DNA from: Gallionellales bacterium 39-52-133
GTDB lineage: Bacteria; Pseudomonadota; Gammaproteobacteria; Burkholderiales; Gallionellaceae
Reading direction: 5' to 3'
Length of the DNA stretch: 41,560 nucleotides
Assembly (NCBI GenBank): GCA_002278935.1
Contig: NCJL01000011.1
Coordinates: 1 to 41,560 of the forward strand
Part shown: positions 8,645 through 18,248 of the stretch, piece after piece
Position numbering within the stretch: position 1 is the stretch's first letter
How the letters are laid out: each line of letters opens with the position of its first letter
Translations under genes and position numbers: made by a program
Notes under the pieces: model-generated
What the model was told of the DNA's origin: nothing
Databases searched by the model: none
Seen by the model: only the letters and a program-made list of their open reading frames with translations

Positions 8645-10057
8645 ATGAAAAATAACGCAGAAAAAGCAGCAGGGGTTGAAGAAATTGAACAGGCCCTGTT
8701 CGAAACACAAAAGAAAATATATCCCCGCGCAATCTCCGGTTACTACGCCAACCTGCGCTGGTTTATGGTGTGGTTTACGCAAATTCTGTTTTATGGCACT
8801 GCCTGGCTGACCTGGAATGACAGGCAGGCGGTGCTGTTTGACCTGGCGGCGCGTAAATTTTACATATTCGGACTCGTTTTCTGGCCGCAGGATTTTATTT
8901 ATCTGGCGGTATTGCTGATTATTTCTGCATTATTACTGTTTTTGGTAACTGCCGTAGCGGGACGGGTATTTTGCGGTTATGCCTGCCCACAATCGGTTTA
9001 TACCGAAATCTTCATGTGGATAGAGCGCAAAATCGAGGGTGATCGCAGTGCACGGATCAAGCTCGATGGCAATGCCCTGTCCGCCCGCAAAATTTTGCTT
9101 AAAACAGCAAAGCACGCGGCATGGATTGCCGTAGCACTGTGGACAGGCTTTACCTTTGTCGGTTACTTCACACCTATCCACACCCTGAGCCAGGAAGTTT
9201 TCAACCTGAGCCTGGGGCCGTGGCAGCTGTTCTGGATTCTGTTTTACGCTCTTGCCACCTACGGCAATGCAGGCTGGATGCGTGAACAGGTGTGCAAATA
9301 TATGTGTCCGTATGCGCGTTTCCAGAGCGCCATGTTCGACAAGGACACGCTGACCGTTACTTATGATGCATCTCGCGGTGAGCCGCGCGGTGCCCGTGGT
9401 AAAAAATCCGACTACAAAGCACAGGGACTGGGCACCTGCGTCGATTGCAACATCTGCGTGCAAGTCTGCCCGACGGGAATTGATATACGCAATGGTCTGC
9501 AGTATGAATGCATAGGCTGCGCACTTTGTGTGGATGCCTGCGATCAGGTCATGGACAAAATGGAGTACCCCAAAGGCCTCATCCGTTACACCACAGAACA
9601 CGCACTCACTGAGAAATTAGACCACAAGGGAATCCTGCAACGGATGTTGCGCCCCAGAATTCTGATCTACACCGGCATACTGGCACTTGTAATTTTAATG
9701 ACTGCATTATCCGTGGCGCTGCGCTCACCGCTGAAATTTGATGTCATACGTGATCGCGGCTTGCCCCGTGTCACCGAAAATGGCTCTATCGATAATGTAT
9801 ATCGCCTGCAAATCATGAACACCGACGAGAATCCGCGCCGTTATGTAATAGAAGTGAAAGGCATACCCGGCGTGACAATTGTTTCCGATGCCGAATTTGA
9901 GATGCCTGCCGCAACAACCAGATTCATACCGGCCAGAATCAGAGTACCGGCAGGCGTTGCAAAGAAAGGCTCAAACAAGATTACCTTTATCGTTCGTGAT
10001 CGCGACAATGAACAATTGTCAGTTGCTGAAAAAGCAGCCTTTCTGATACCGCGTTAG
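8645..10057 (+). CDS. ccoG: cbb3 oxidase accessory protein CcoG (FixG), Fe-S membrane protein
   Basis: The 470-residue protein has about five membrane helices, the N-terminal CGYACPQSVYTE motif, and two ferredoxin-like cysteine clusters (CVDCNICVQVCP and CIGCALCVDACD) in the middle. The C-terminal part is an Ig-like periplasmic domain after a last helix (ILALVILMTAL). CcoG is implicated in reducing copper during cbb3 assembly. It starts four bases after the ccoP stop. Confidence 0.95.
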   Translation: MKNNAEKAAGVEEIEQALFETQKKIYPRAISGYYANLRWFMVWFTQILFYGTAWLTWNDRQAVLFDLAARKFYIFGLVFWPQDFIYLAVLLIISALLLFLVTAVAGRVFCGYACPQSVYTEIFMWIERKIEGDRSARIKLDGNALSARKILLKTAKHAAWIAVALWTGFTFVGYFTPIHTLSQEVFNLSLGPWQLFWILFYALATYGNAGWMREQVCKYMCPYARFQSAMFDKDTLTVTYDASRGEPRGARGKKSDYKAQGLGTCVDCNICVQVCPTGIDIRNGLQYECIGCALCVDACDQVMDKMEYPKGLIRYTTEHALTEKLDHKGILQRMLRPRILIYTGILALVILMTALSVALRSPLKFDVIRDRGLPRVTENGSIDNVYRLQIMNTDENPRRYVIEVKGIPGVTIVSDAEFEMPAATTRFIPARIRVPAGVAKKGSNKITFIVRDRDNEQLSVAEKAAFLIPR

Positions 10058-10067
10058 GATTTGTAAA

Positions 10068-10610
10068 ATGACAGATTTTTTTATCCACCACAAACCCAAA
10101 AAAGACCTCTGGTACAAAGAGCCATGGATGCTTCTGGTTGTTGGCGGACCTGTAGTCGTGGTCATTGCCGCAACTATTACGCTATTTCTGGCGATGCAAG
10201 GGTCAGACAAAGTTGTTGCCAGAGACTATTACAAGCAAGGGTTGAATATTAACAATGACATCTATCGCGATGCCAAAGCGAATGAATTAAATTTGCAAGC
10301 CAGCGCAAAGTTCGACAAAGTCACCGGAAAGCTGACGCTGCAACTTGAGGGCAAAGCGGAGCTGCCTGCTTCCGTGATGTTTAGCGCCTCCTCAAGCTCA
10401 AGCACCTCGACAGAATTCGAACTGCTCAGAAAAGCAACCCTGACCCGGGTTCAACCCGGCCTTTACGAGGGCATACTGCCAATCCCTTCCGTTTCGGATT
10501 CATTGGGCGGGAAATTATGGCACGTTAAAATCGAAGCCCCCGATTGGCGTTTAATTGCAGACTGGCAGAACCCATTGGTCACTTCACTGCAAATTAAAGC
10601 AAGCAATTAA
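10068..10610 (+). CDS. ccoH: FixH/CcoH family protein
   Basis: The 180-residue protein has a cytoplasmic N-terminus with the family signature KDLWYKEPWMLLVVGGP, one membrane helix (about 24-45), then DYYKQGLNIN and a beta-rich periplasmic domain. This is the FixH/CcoH layout; CcoH associates with the cbb3 complex during assembly. It follows ccoG by ten bases, in the standard G-H order. Confidence 0.92.
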   Translation: MTDFFIHHKPKKDLWYKEPWMLLVVGGPVVVVIAATITLFLAMQGSDKVVARDYYKQGLNINNDIYRDAKANELNLQASAKFDKVTGKLTLQLEGKAELPASVMFSASSSSSTSTEFELLRKATLTRVQPGLYEGILPIPSVSDSLGGKLWHVKIEAPDWRLIADWQNPLVTSLQIKASN

Positions 10611-10633
10611 ACTAAAAACAGGGAGCAAGCATA

Positions 10634-10891
10634 ATGAGCGAAATTAAACTGGATGAATCCATTTCCAGCGTAAGCAGACTGTTGATGACGATACTTTGGC
10701 CTTCATTTCTAATGGCCATTATCTCTGTTGGCATACTCTTCAGCATGGTAGATCCGGAGACACTGCTTATCCATGGCGAAAGTATCGAGTTAAGCGATGA
10801 AGTGATATACACCATAGGATTTTTTATCTTCTGGTTTCTCGGCGCGCTTGCCAGCGGCTTGACCGCGTTACTCATGTGCAAATCAAAATAG
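10634..10891 (+). CDS. Small membrane protein of unknown function in the cco operon
   Basis: This 85-residue ORF has an acidic N-terminus, two hydrophobic segments (about 17-38 and 58-80) and a hydrophilic acidic link between them (ESIELSDEV). GGGAGC sits 8 bases upstream of the ATG. I do not recognise the family. Its place between ccoH and hemN, 23 bases after ccoH, suggests cotranscription with the oxidase genes and a possible accessory role, which is inferred from position only. Confidence 0.7.
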   Translation: MSEIKLDESISSVSRLLMTILWPSFLMAIISVGILFSMVDPETLLIHGESIELSDEVIYTIGFFIFWFLGALASGLTALLMCKSK

Positions 10892-10948
10892 ACCTTTTTC
10901 GCCGGAAGTCTATCTGTAATCACAGCGTAAGCACCTCAGCATCTCTAC

Positions 10949-12343
10949 ATGACAATTACCGCACCCAGCATTGAACTGCCAAAAATCGAAATATCGGAAG
11001 AACTGATACGGCGTTTCGATTCACTGGGCCCGCGCTACACCTCTTATCCGACGGCTGACCGCTTTAACGACAAGTTTGACGAGCACATCTATATCAAATA
11101 TCTGCAACAGCCCTCCTCAGCGCCACTTTCCATTTACGTGCATCTTCCATTTTGCGCGTCGATTTGCTACTACTGCGGCTGCAACAAAATCATCACCAAG
11201 GATCACGGCAGATCAGCCAAATATCTGCGTTATCTGGAAAAAGAAATGGCGCTGGCCACCTCCCACCTTCAGGGAAAACGCCAGGTTGCACAGCTGCATC
11301 TGGGCGGCGGCACCCCCACCTTCTTGAGCTCCGACGAGTTGCATGAGCTGATGGACATGTTGCGGAAATATTTTGACTTCGCGCCAGACGCCGAACTCGG
11401 CATTGAAATTGATCCGCGCACTGTCAACGATACCATGCTGGGCATGCTGGCCGGTCTGGGCTTTAACCGCACCAGCCTGGGCGTGCAGGATTTTGACCCC
11501 GAAGTGCAAAAAGCGGTCAATCGCATACAGCCTGTCGCCATGGTGGAAAACGCCATCACAGCCAGCAGGGCTGCCGGATTTTTATCGGTCAATTTTGATC
11601 TGATCTACGGCCTGCCCAAACAGAACCTGGGGAGTTTCAGCACGACACTGGACGAAGTCATACGCCTGTCACCCGACCGCATCGCGCTGTATAACTATGC
11701 CCACCTGCCCGCGCGCTTCAAGCCGCAGCGCCGCATAGTAGAAAGCGAGCTGCCCCCGGCAGAAGAACGCCTGCAGATCTTCCTCATGTCCCTGCGCAGG
11801 CTGCTTGATGCGGGCTATGTCTATATCGGGCTTGATCACTTCGCCAAGCCCGATGACGATCTGACCAGAGCGCAGGCAAGTAAAACATTGCACCGCAATT
11901 TTCAGGGCTATACCACCCGTGCCGAGTGCGACCTGATTGGACTGGGCGTGTCTTCAATAGGCAAGGTAGGGCATTCCTACAGCCAGTCTATCGGCACGCT
12001 GGAGGATTATTATGCGCGCCTCGATGCCGGCCAGCTGCCGATAAAAAAAGGTTTTGAACTGAGTATGGACGACGTATTGCGCCGCCATATCATCATGAAC
12101 TTCATGTGCAGTGAGCCGATTGACTTTGACGCCATCAATAAAATGTATGTCATTGATTTTATTGAATATTTTTCACAAGAAATCAAGCGGTTGCAACCCT
12201 ATCTGGATGCGGGCCTGATTACCCTCGGCGCAAACTCCATCAGCGTCACCCCCAAAGGCAGAATGTTTGTACGCGCAGTGGGCATGGTGTTCGACAAATA
12301 TCTGCAGCAGGCGACCACAGCGCAATATTCCAGGCTGATCTAG
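10949..12343 (+). CDS. hemN: Oxygen-independent coproporphyrinogen III oxidase (HemN)
   Basis: HemN is a radical-SAM enzyme that converts coproporphyrinogen III to protoporphyrinogen IX without oxygen in heme synthesis. The 464-residue protein has the cluster motif CASICYYCGC (C69, C73, C76, with C78), the GGGTPTFL motif and full length for genuine HemN rather than the shorter HemW. The gene follows the cco genes, so heme supply is genetically tied to the heme-rich oxidase and probably shares its FNR control; I found no separate FNR box directly upstream. The ATG lacks an obvious Shine-Dalgarno sequence. Confidence 0.95.
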   Translation: MTITAPSIELPKIEISEELIRRFDSLGPRYTSYPTADRFNDKFDEHIYIKYLQQPSSAPLSIYVHLPFCASICYYCGCNKIITKDHGRSAKYLRYLEKEMALATSHLQGKRQVAQLHLGGGTPTFLSSDELHELMDMLRKYFDFAPDAELGIEIDPRTVNDTMLGMLAGLGFNRTSLGVQDFDPEVQKAVNRIQPVAMVENAITASRAAGFLSVNFDLIYGLPKQNLGSFSTTLDEVIRLSPDRIALYNYAHLPARFKPQRRIVESELPPAEERLQIFLMSLRRLLDAGYVYIGLDHFAKPDDDLTRAQASKTLHRNFQGYTTRAECDLIGLGVSSIGKVGHSYSQSIGTLEDYYARLDAGQLPIKKGFELSMDDVLRRHIIMNFMCSEPIDFDAINKMYVIDFIEYFSQEIKRLQPYLDAGLITLGANSISVTPKGRMFVRAVGMVFDKYLQQATTAQYSRLI

Positions 12344-12351
12344 CACAGGCC

Positions 12352-13101
12352 ATGCTCAACGCACCTCTCGTCTTTGCATCATTATCCGCAGGCTTGCTGG
12401 GCGGCGTACATTGCATCGGCATGTGTGGCGGCATCGCCACCATGCTCACCTCAGCCGGCAAAAAGCAGCATGTCATCATTCCGATTATCCCCGCCCGGTC
12501 GTCCTCAACTGCGCCGTGGCGCACCCCTGCCCTGCTGCATGCAGGAAGAATATTTACCTATGTCCTGATGGGTGCCCTCGCGGGCGCAATCGGCGCACTG
12601 GGCATGCGTGTTCACCCCTTCATGCCTATCCATACGCTGATGTATGTTTTCGGCAACCTCGCGCTGATCTGGCTGGGCTTGCGCCTGTTTGGCTATACCC
12701 CGCACTTTGCCCCGCTGGACAGGCTGGTCGCGCGCATCACCACGCACATCCACCTGTCACCGCGCTTCTCATTGCTGGCGCAAACACAGCGTTTTCCGTT
12801 TCTGGTGGGCATGGCCTGGGGCTGCCTGCCCTGCGGCCTGGTGTATGGCGTATTGCCGTTTGCCTTGTTATCCGGCGATGCTTTTTCGGGGGCCGTACTA
12901 ATGCTGATTTTCGGCCTTGGCGCGCTGCCGCATTTACTCTTTGCGCAGGCTTTGGCGCAATGGCTTCATCACAGCCGCGTGCCGACCCTGCTGCGTGGGC
13001 TGGGTGGGTCTGTGCTGACCGGAATAGGCTTGCTGGGCTTGTGGTGGAGTTTCAACATGACGGCAATGCCGGCATTTCTATGCGTCACGCCGGTACATTA
13101 A
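12352..13101 (+). CDS. TauE/SafE-like (UreH-type) membrane transport protein
   Basis: The 249-residue protein has about six membrane helices. Near the N-terminus is GGVHCIGMCGGI and later WGCLPCGLVYG, the two cysteine-containing signatures of the UreH-like branch of the sulfite exporter TauE/SafE family. Members next to cbb3 genes are often suspected of moving copper or a sulfur compound, but the substrate cannot be read here. It starts eight bases after hemN and closes the run of genes from ccoN. Confidence 0.82.
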   Translation: MLNAPLVFASLSAGLLGGVHCIGMCGGIATMLTSAGKKQHVIIPIIPARSSSTAPWRTPALLHAGRIFTYVLMGALAGAIGALGMRVHPFMPIHTLMYVFGNLALIWLGLRLFGYTPHFAPLDRLVARITTHIHLSPRFSLLAQTQRFPFLVGMAWGCLPCGLVYGVLPFALLSGDAFSGAVLMLIFGLGALPHLLFAQALAQWLHHSRVPTLLRGLGGSVLTGIGLLGLWWSFNMTAMPAFLCVTPVH

Positions 13102-13200
13102 GCGCATCGCCTAAGAATAAAATATTTCCCGTCATTTAATTTGCCCGCACCCGTTTTGCCGCTACCAGAAACACACCGAACTGCGCTAGAATGCGCGTCC

Positions 13201-13276
13201 GCCTCGGTAGCTCAGTGGATAGAGCGATCCCCTCCTAAGGGATAGGTCGGACGTTCGATTCGTCTCCGGGGCACCA
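13201..13276 (+). tRNA. tRNA-Arg (anticodon CCU)
   Basis: The plus strand folds as a complete tRNA including an encoded CCA. The acceptor stem GCCTCGG pairs with CCGGGGC (one G-U pair). The anticodon loop CTCCTAA has anticodon CCU for AGG arginine codons, and the T loop is TTCGATT. It stands alone between the TauE-like gene and the convergent DUF4337 gene. Confidence 0.95.
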
Positions 13277-13331
13277 ATTTCAATGTTGGCCTGCAAAATA
13301 TCCGGCTGCCTTCATTATTCCAGCGCTGACT

Positions 13332-13868
13332 TTATAAAAACAGCACGTAGCCGTCTACAAAGCACACCAGGCCAATCACGCCCGTTCCCATTCCGCCGTA
13401 CCAGATTATTTTCTTTTTCAGCAAACCGGCTATGGAAGATAACAGGATTGCAATTTGCAAATAAATAAGCGCTCTGCCAAAGGCATTCGCGTGTAGCTGT
13501 GCCTCATCCCTGACCTGCTCAAGCTGTTTTGCTTTTACGCCAATTTCAGCCTTTTCACTTTCATAGCGCTCAACCCGATTTTTATAATCTTCCACCCTGC
13601 TTTTATAAATCCGCACCGTCTCACGGGATGACAACATGGGCAGATCCATTAACTCGATCTCCATTTTCTCGGCTTGCATCTGATACAGATAAGCCTTGAT
13701 ACCCTTGGACTGAAAATGCGACCACTGGTCCGAAGCCTGCGACTGGCTCATCACTGACAGAGTGGAAAAGCTGCTCCATTTAAAAGTAGACAGCGTTGCA
13801 CACACCGCGAATATAACCGTAGCAAGCGCCAGATAGCCCAACCATGCCTCTTTGTTTTCTGTTCCCAT
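13332..13868 (-). CDS. DUF4337 family membrane protein
   Basis: The 178-residue protein has an N-terminal membrane helix (about 10-28), a long charged helical middle (about 45-128) likely to form a coiled coil, and two C-terminal helices (about 133-150 and 155-176). This is the layout of DUF4337 proteins, whose function is unknown. The start at 13868 lies 62 bases from the cheD stop. Confidence 0.8.
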   Translation of the reverse strand: MGTENKEAWLGYLALATVIFAVCATLSTFKWSSFSTLSVMSQSQASDQWSHFQSKGIKAYLYQMQAEKMEIELMDLPMLSSRETVRIYKSRVEDYKNRVERYESEKAEIGVKAKQLEQVRDEAQLHANAFGRALIYLQIAILLSSIAGLLKKKIIWYGGMGTGVIGLVCFVDGYVLFL

Positions 13869-13930
13869 AATAGCTTCCTGAATAAGCTGATGTGCCAGGA
13901 TAATATTCCCCGTAATAAAAGCGATCTTGC

Positions 13931-14566
13931 TCAGAACAACTCGATATCACCGCTAACCGGTTTATCTTCAATGGTATGCAAGTATTGGGTTTCCATCTCA
14001 ACAATCGTGTTGTTGTGCAACGCACGCAGCCGTTTTACCCGCACCTTTCCTGTCGCGGGAAAATACACCACCATGCGCGGGAAAGTATCACCGACATCTT
14101 CCGAAGTTACTTTCAAACCTTCCGTCTCAAGATAATCACGTGCGAAAGCAATGTTGCGCATACCGACATCCGTCATATTGGCGATGATACGCCCGCCGCC
14201 AAATATTTTTGCTTCCAGATTCTGGCGCTTGCCGCCGTTCTTCAGGATATTGTTGATCAAATGTTCCATCGCCACGTTGCCATAGCGTGCGGATGCACTG
14301 TTATCCGCTGCCTTCCAGCTGTCGCTGCTGGCCGAAGCGGGCAGCATGAAATGATTCATACCCCCTATGCCGCTGACACGGTCGCGGATACAGGCGGAAA
14401 TACACGAACCCAGCGTGGTATAAATCGCCTCGTCGTTCAGCGTGACAAAGTATTCACCGGGCAACAAACGCGCGGCTACCGTCTCAAAGCTGTTGTGCCA
14501 GCCCCGCTTGATATTCTCAAAGCCGGGTAAAACCAGGGATAAACGTGCAGGTGGGGTAAGGGCCAT
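13931..14566 (-). CDS. cheD: Chemoreceptor glutamine deamidase CheD
   Basis: CheD deamidates glutamines on methyl-accepting chemotaxis proteins. The 211-residue protein has the catalytic cysteine in TLGSCISACIRD (C55) and the histidine in GGMNHFMLP (H72), then FGGG and the C-terminal domain. The N-terminal FETVAARLLPGEYFVT is also typical. It lies eight bases after the HDOD gene on the same strand, so the two are probably cotranscribed. No other chemotaxis genes are adjacent. Confidence 0.95.
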   Translation of the reverse strand: MALTPPARLSLVLPGFENIKRGWHNSFETVAARLLPGEYFVTLNDEAIYTTLGSCISACIRDRVSGIGGMNHFMLPASASSDSWKAADNSASARYGNVAMEHLINNILKNGGKRQNLEAKIFGGGRIIANMTDVGMRNIAFARDYLETEGLKVTSEDVGDTFPRMVVYFPATGKVRVKRLRALHNNTIVEMETQYLHTIEDKPVSGDIELF

Positions 14567-14574
14567 GGATTATC

Positions 14575-15444
14575 CTAACTGGAAAATGCCTTACCAAAAA
14601 ACAATGCTTCAGCCTCGGCAATTTCTGCCTGCGTCTCGCGTACCGTTGTTTCAATCACGTCTGCGGCAGACAGGCCGGTGATTTCCCAGGCTTGCGGATT
14701 AATCGGCGCGACGTCATCCCTGTCCAGCGTTTGCACCTCGGCCATCTGCGCCAGAATATTGGCGATATGCACCAGCGCTGTTTCCCGTGGATAACGCCTG
14801 GCGGATTGAATATCGTGATGGTATTCAATGCATTCCTCCAGCATCGGCGGCAGCTTCCATTGCCGTGCCAACTCGCCACCCAGCTGCGCATGATCAAAAC
14901 CCATCGTTTGCTGCTCGGCCTGATACAGGGGCAACTCGTCCGCACTGTCCAGCACCTGTAGCAGCGATGCCTGCGCCTGTTGCGGCAGGCGGTTGAAAAT
15001 AACCAGCTCACCAATGTCATGCAACAGGCCCGCGGTAAACACCGCTTCGGCATCGCACTTCCCCGCCAGCACAGCCAGCTTGCGCGCAGCCAGCCCGCAG
15101 TAAAGGCTGTGCCGCCAGAAATTATCCATGGAAACCAGCTTGTTTGATAAGCCGGAAAAGCTGCTGGCAATAGCCGTGGACAAGGCAAGGTTGCGTATCT
15201 GGCTGGTGCCAATAATGGAAACGGCCTTGGCGACCGTATCGATGGAGGAAGAAAAACCATAATACGGACTATTGGCCACCCGCAACAGTCGCACGGTAAA
15301 AGCCGGGTCCTGGCTCACCGCCTGTGCAATGTCGACAGCCGAGCTGTTCGGGCTTTCGACCAGCTGATTAATGCGGATAAAAACATCCGGCAGCGTGACC
15401 AGATCGCCCACGCCCTGCACCAGCTCAGTGATCTCTTTTTTCAT
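14575..15444 (-). CDS. HDOD domain signalling protein
   Basis: The 289-residue protein is almost entirely an HDOD domain: LPDVFIRINQLVESPNSSA, LLRVANSPYYGFS and HDIGELVIF are clear signatures. HDOD proteins relate to HD phosphohydrolases, usually lack enzymatic activity and occur in signalling. I chose ATG 15444 (MKKEIT) because AAGG lies at the right distance upstream; an upstream start at 15480 is less likely. It is paired with cheD, suggesting a role in motility or signal control. Confidence 0.9.
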   Translation of the reverse strand: MKKEITELVQGVGDLVTLPDVFIRINQLVESPNSSAVDIAQAVSQDPAFTVRLLRVANSPYYGFSSSIDTVAKAVSIIGTSQIRNLALSTAIASSFSGLSNKLVSMDNFWRHSLYCGLAARKLAVLAGKCDAEAVFTAGLLHDIGELVIFNRLPQQAQASLLQVLDSADELPLYQAEQQTMGFDHAQLGGELARQWKLPPMLEECIEYHHDIQSARRYPRETALVHIANILAQMAEVQTLDRDDVAPINPQAWEITGLSAADVIETTVRETQAEIAEAEALFFGKAFSS

Positions 15445-15504
15445 GGACATACCTTGACATGCCAGAGTGTGATTAGTCAACCGATTGCAAAAAAGAACTG
15501 AATT

Positions 15505-16566
15505 TCAAACCGTGACCGGCACGCGTGCGGCCAGCGCGCACAACAATTCATAGCTGATAGTTTCTGCCGAGCGGGCCACTTCATCCACCGGCAACTCCCC
15601 GCCCCACAGCACCACCCGGCTGCCCACATCCGCATCCGGCAGCGCGGACAAATCCACACTCAGCATATCCATCGATACGCGCCCCAGCGTGCGTGTGCGC
15701 TGTCCGTTCACCAGCACCGGTGTGCCTGTGGGCGCATGGCGCGGATAGCCATCGGCATAGCCGCAGGCCACCACGCCGATGCGCATGCGCCGGTCCGCGC
15801 GAAACAGGCCGCCATAACCGACAGTCTCGCCGGACTGAATATCGCGCACGGAAATAATTTCGCTGCTCAGCGTCATCACCGGCCTCAGGCCGAGATCCCG
15901 CGCGCTGGTTTCGGCAAACGGCGACGAGCCATACAGCATAATACCGGGGCGCACCCAGTCGCCATGTGTCGCCGGGTAGCGCAGCAAGGCGGCAGAGTTG
16001 GCCAGCGAGCGCGGCATATTAAACGCGGCGGCCAGCGTGTTAAAGCGCTCCAGTTGCACTGCCACCCCGCCGGCGATATCGGCATTGGCGAAATGCGTCA
16101 TCAGCGTGACATCGCGCACCGCAGCATGCTCCTTCAGTTGAGACATCACCGCCGGCAGCGCCTGCGGCTCAAAACCCAGACGGTTCATGCCGGTGTTTAC
16201 CTTCAGCCACAGCGACAGGCTGCCGCGACGCGGATAGGCATCCAGCATGGCCAGCTGGTGCGGGCTGTGCAGCACCGCCGCGAGATCATACTCGGCCAGC
16301 AGCGGCATTTCCTCAGCGCCAAAAACACCTTCCAGCAACAATATCGTCTGACGAAAACCCGCCTCGCGCAAACGCACCGCATCGCCAATATTCAGCAGCG
16401 CAAAACCATCTGCCGCCTGCAATGCCTCTGCCGTATGCAGCAGACCATGGCCGTAGGCATTCGCCTTGATCACTGCCATAATGCGTGCTCTGGTCAGGCG
16501 GCGCACCGTGTGCAGATTGCGCTCCAGGGCAGAAAGATCGATGCGGGCTTGAATCGGACGTGACAT
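15505..16566 (-). CDS. alr: Alanine racemase
   Basis: Alr interconverts L- and D-alanine with pyridoxal phosphate, supplying D-alanine for peptidoglycan. The 353-residue protein has the PLP-binding lysine in VIKANAYGHG (K34) and the second catalytic residue in VGYGGLFRAD (Y251), plus RPGIMLYG and GRVSMDML. I start it at ATG 16566 (MSRPIQ) since the preceding 27 codons are not family-like. It is divergent from lplT, with about 100 bases between. Confidence 0.96.
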   Translation of the reverse strand: MSRPIQARIDLSALERNLHTVRRLTRARIMAVIKANAYGHGLLHTAEALQAADGFALLNIGDAVRLREAGFRQTILLLEGVFGAEEMPLLAEYDLAAVLHSPHQLAMLDAYPRRGSLSLWLKVNTGMNRLGFEPQALPAVMSQLKEHAAVRDVTLMTHFANADIAGGVAVQLERFNTLAAAFNMPRSLANSAALLRYPATHGDWVRPGIMLYGSSPFAETSARDLGLRPVMTLSSEIISVRDIQSGETVGYGGLFRADRRMRIGVVACGYADGYPRHAPTGTPVLVNGQRTRTLGRVSMDMLSVDLSALPDADVGSRVVLWGGELPVDEVARSAETISYELLCALAARVPVTV

Positions 16567-16669
16567 AACGCAGGGCTCGTGAATGGATAAATTGATAAGT
16601 GGCGAGAATGATAGCAGGCGCCACCTTTTCGTGATATAAAACCACATCTGATATAAAGCGTTTCCCCTG

Positions 16670-17932
16670 ATGAACCGAGGTTTTTACACAATTATGGCAG
16701 CGCAATTTTTCTCCGCGCTCGCCGACAACGCTCTGCTTTTTGCCGCTATTGCCCTACTATCCCAAGTTAACGCGCCCAGCTGGCACACCCCCATCCTGCA
16801 AAGCTTCTTCGTTTTTTCCTATATTGTGCTCGCCCCCTTCGTCGGCGCCTTCGCCGACTCGCTGCCCAAGGGCCGCGTAATGTTCATCAGCAACACCATC
16901 AAGTTTTTCGGCTGTCTCGCCATGCTAGTCGGTGTCAACCCCCTCATAGCCTACGGCATCGTGGGCTTTGGCGCAGCCGCCTACTCACCCGCCAAATACG
17001 GCATTCTGACGGAATATCTGCCGCCCGAAAAACTGGTCATGGCGAATGGCTGGATAGAAGGTCTCACCGTCGCTGCAATCGTGCTGGGCGGCGGTGTCAC
17101 CGCAGCGCTGATCAATCCCGGCTTTGCTTCCATAATGCTTCACTTATGGGATGTGCCGCTAATTGAAACGGGCATCGATACCGCGCCTGAATTGGCCGTA
17201 ACCATCATCAGCCTGATATATCTGATCGCCGCGGCTATCAACCTCTACATCCCGCGCGTGCCTATCGACCACAAACCCTTCAGCCGCAACCCGATATTTT
17301 TGCTTAAGGATTTTTCGCACTGCTTCTGGCTGCTGTGGCGAGATCCGCTGGGCCAGGTTTCCCTTGCGGTCACCACACTGTTCTGGGGATCAGGCGCCAC
17401 CCTGCGCCTGATCGTGCTGGCCTGGGCTGCGGTCGCGCTAAATTACAGCCCGAGCAAAGCCATACTGCTCACCGTTTATGTCGCCGTTGGCATTGCGATT
17501 GGCGCCTTACTGGCTGCACGGCTGGTGAAGATCGAAAAAGCGGTTAAAGTATTGCCGGTGGGAATTGCCATGGGCCTGATTGTATTAATCATGATCCCTG
17601 TTACCAATCCGAATCTTGCGATCGCACTGCTGATTATCATCGGCATGATGGGCGGCTTCTTCGTCGTGCCCATGAACGCACTATTGCAGCATCGCGGCCA
17701 CCTGCTGATGGGGGCGGGCAGTTCCATTGCGGTGCAGAATTTCAACGAAAACCTGAGCATCTTCGCCATGCTGGGTTTATACAGCCTGCTGGAGTGGCAA
17801 GGCTTCAGCATCTACAGCATCATCACCGTGTTCGGCCTGATGCTCGCCATTATCATGAGCATCCTGCTCAAGACCCACGGCCAGGTGCAGTATCTCGGGC
17901 CTGATCGCCGCAATCACCCGCGCCCGCAATAA
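16670..17932 (+). CDS. lplT: Lysophospholipid transporter LplT
   Basis: LplT is a major-facilitator-superfamily flippase that returns lysophospholipids to the inner leaflet for re-acylation. The 420-residue protein starts with FYTIMAAQFFSALADNALL, has SPAKYGILTEYLPPEKLV and roughly 12 membrane helices, all typical of LplT. The acyltransferase partner (Aas) that often follows it is not present here. Confidence 0.93.
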   Translation: MNRGFYTIMAAQFFSALADNALLFAAIALLSQVNAPSWHTPILQSFFVFSYIVLAPFVGAFADSLPKGRVMFISNTIKFFGCLAMLVGVNPLIAYGIVGFGAAAYSPAKYGILTEYLPPEKLVMANGWIEGLTVAAIVLGGGVTAALINPGFASIMLHLWDVPLIETGIDTAPELAVTIISLIYLIAAAINLYIPRVPIDHKPFSRNPIFLLKDFSHCFWLLWRDPLGQVSLAVTTLFWGSGATLRLIVLAWAAVALNYSPSKAILLTVYVAVGIAIGALLAARLVKIEKAVKVLPVGIAMGLIVLIMIPVTNPNLAIALLIIIGMMGGFFVVPMNALLQHRGHLLMGAGSSIAVQNFNENLSIFAMLGLYSLLEWQGFSIYSIITVFGLMLAIIMSILLKTHGQVQYLGPDRRNHPRPQ

Positions 17933-17999
17933 ACCCCTTTAACGCGGGCGCGCAATTTATTGCCAACTTTCTTCTTAACTGAATGACCCGGGAGCAAAA

Positions 18000-18191
18000 A
18001 TGAAAAAATGCCACTATCTCATCATACTGTTCACCGGCTTCATCTTGCTCGGATGCGGCCCCGACAACAGTACAAAAACAAAGTTGTTTGAAGAAGAGCG
18101 CAGCGCGCTGGAAAAAGCCAAGGCGGTTGAGAGTACAATCCAGCAACAAACCCGGCAAACACAAGAGAACGCTGACCAGCAAACCCAGTAG
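18000..18191 (+). CDS. Small predicted lipoprotein
   Basis: The 63-residue ORF has a lysine-containing N-terminus, a hydrophobic stretch and a lipobox (LLGC, Cys about 19), then a short polar glutamine-rich tail predicted helical. It has GGGAGC just before the ATG. It would be a lipid-anchored peptide of about 45 residues after processing. Family and function are unknown. Confidence 0.65.
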   Translation: MKKCHYLIILFTGFILLGCGPDNSTKTKLFEEERSALEKAKAVESTIQQQTRQTQENADQQTQ

Positions 18192-18248
18192 CAAACAGCT
18201 TGCTGACTGCTTGCTGCCAAGTGCTTACCACAAGACACGTCTAACGAA

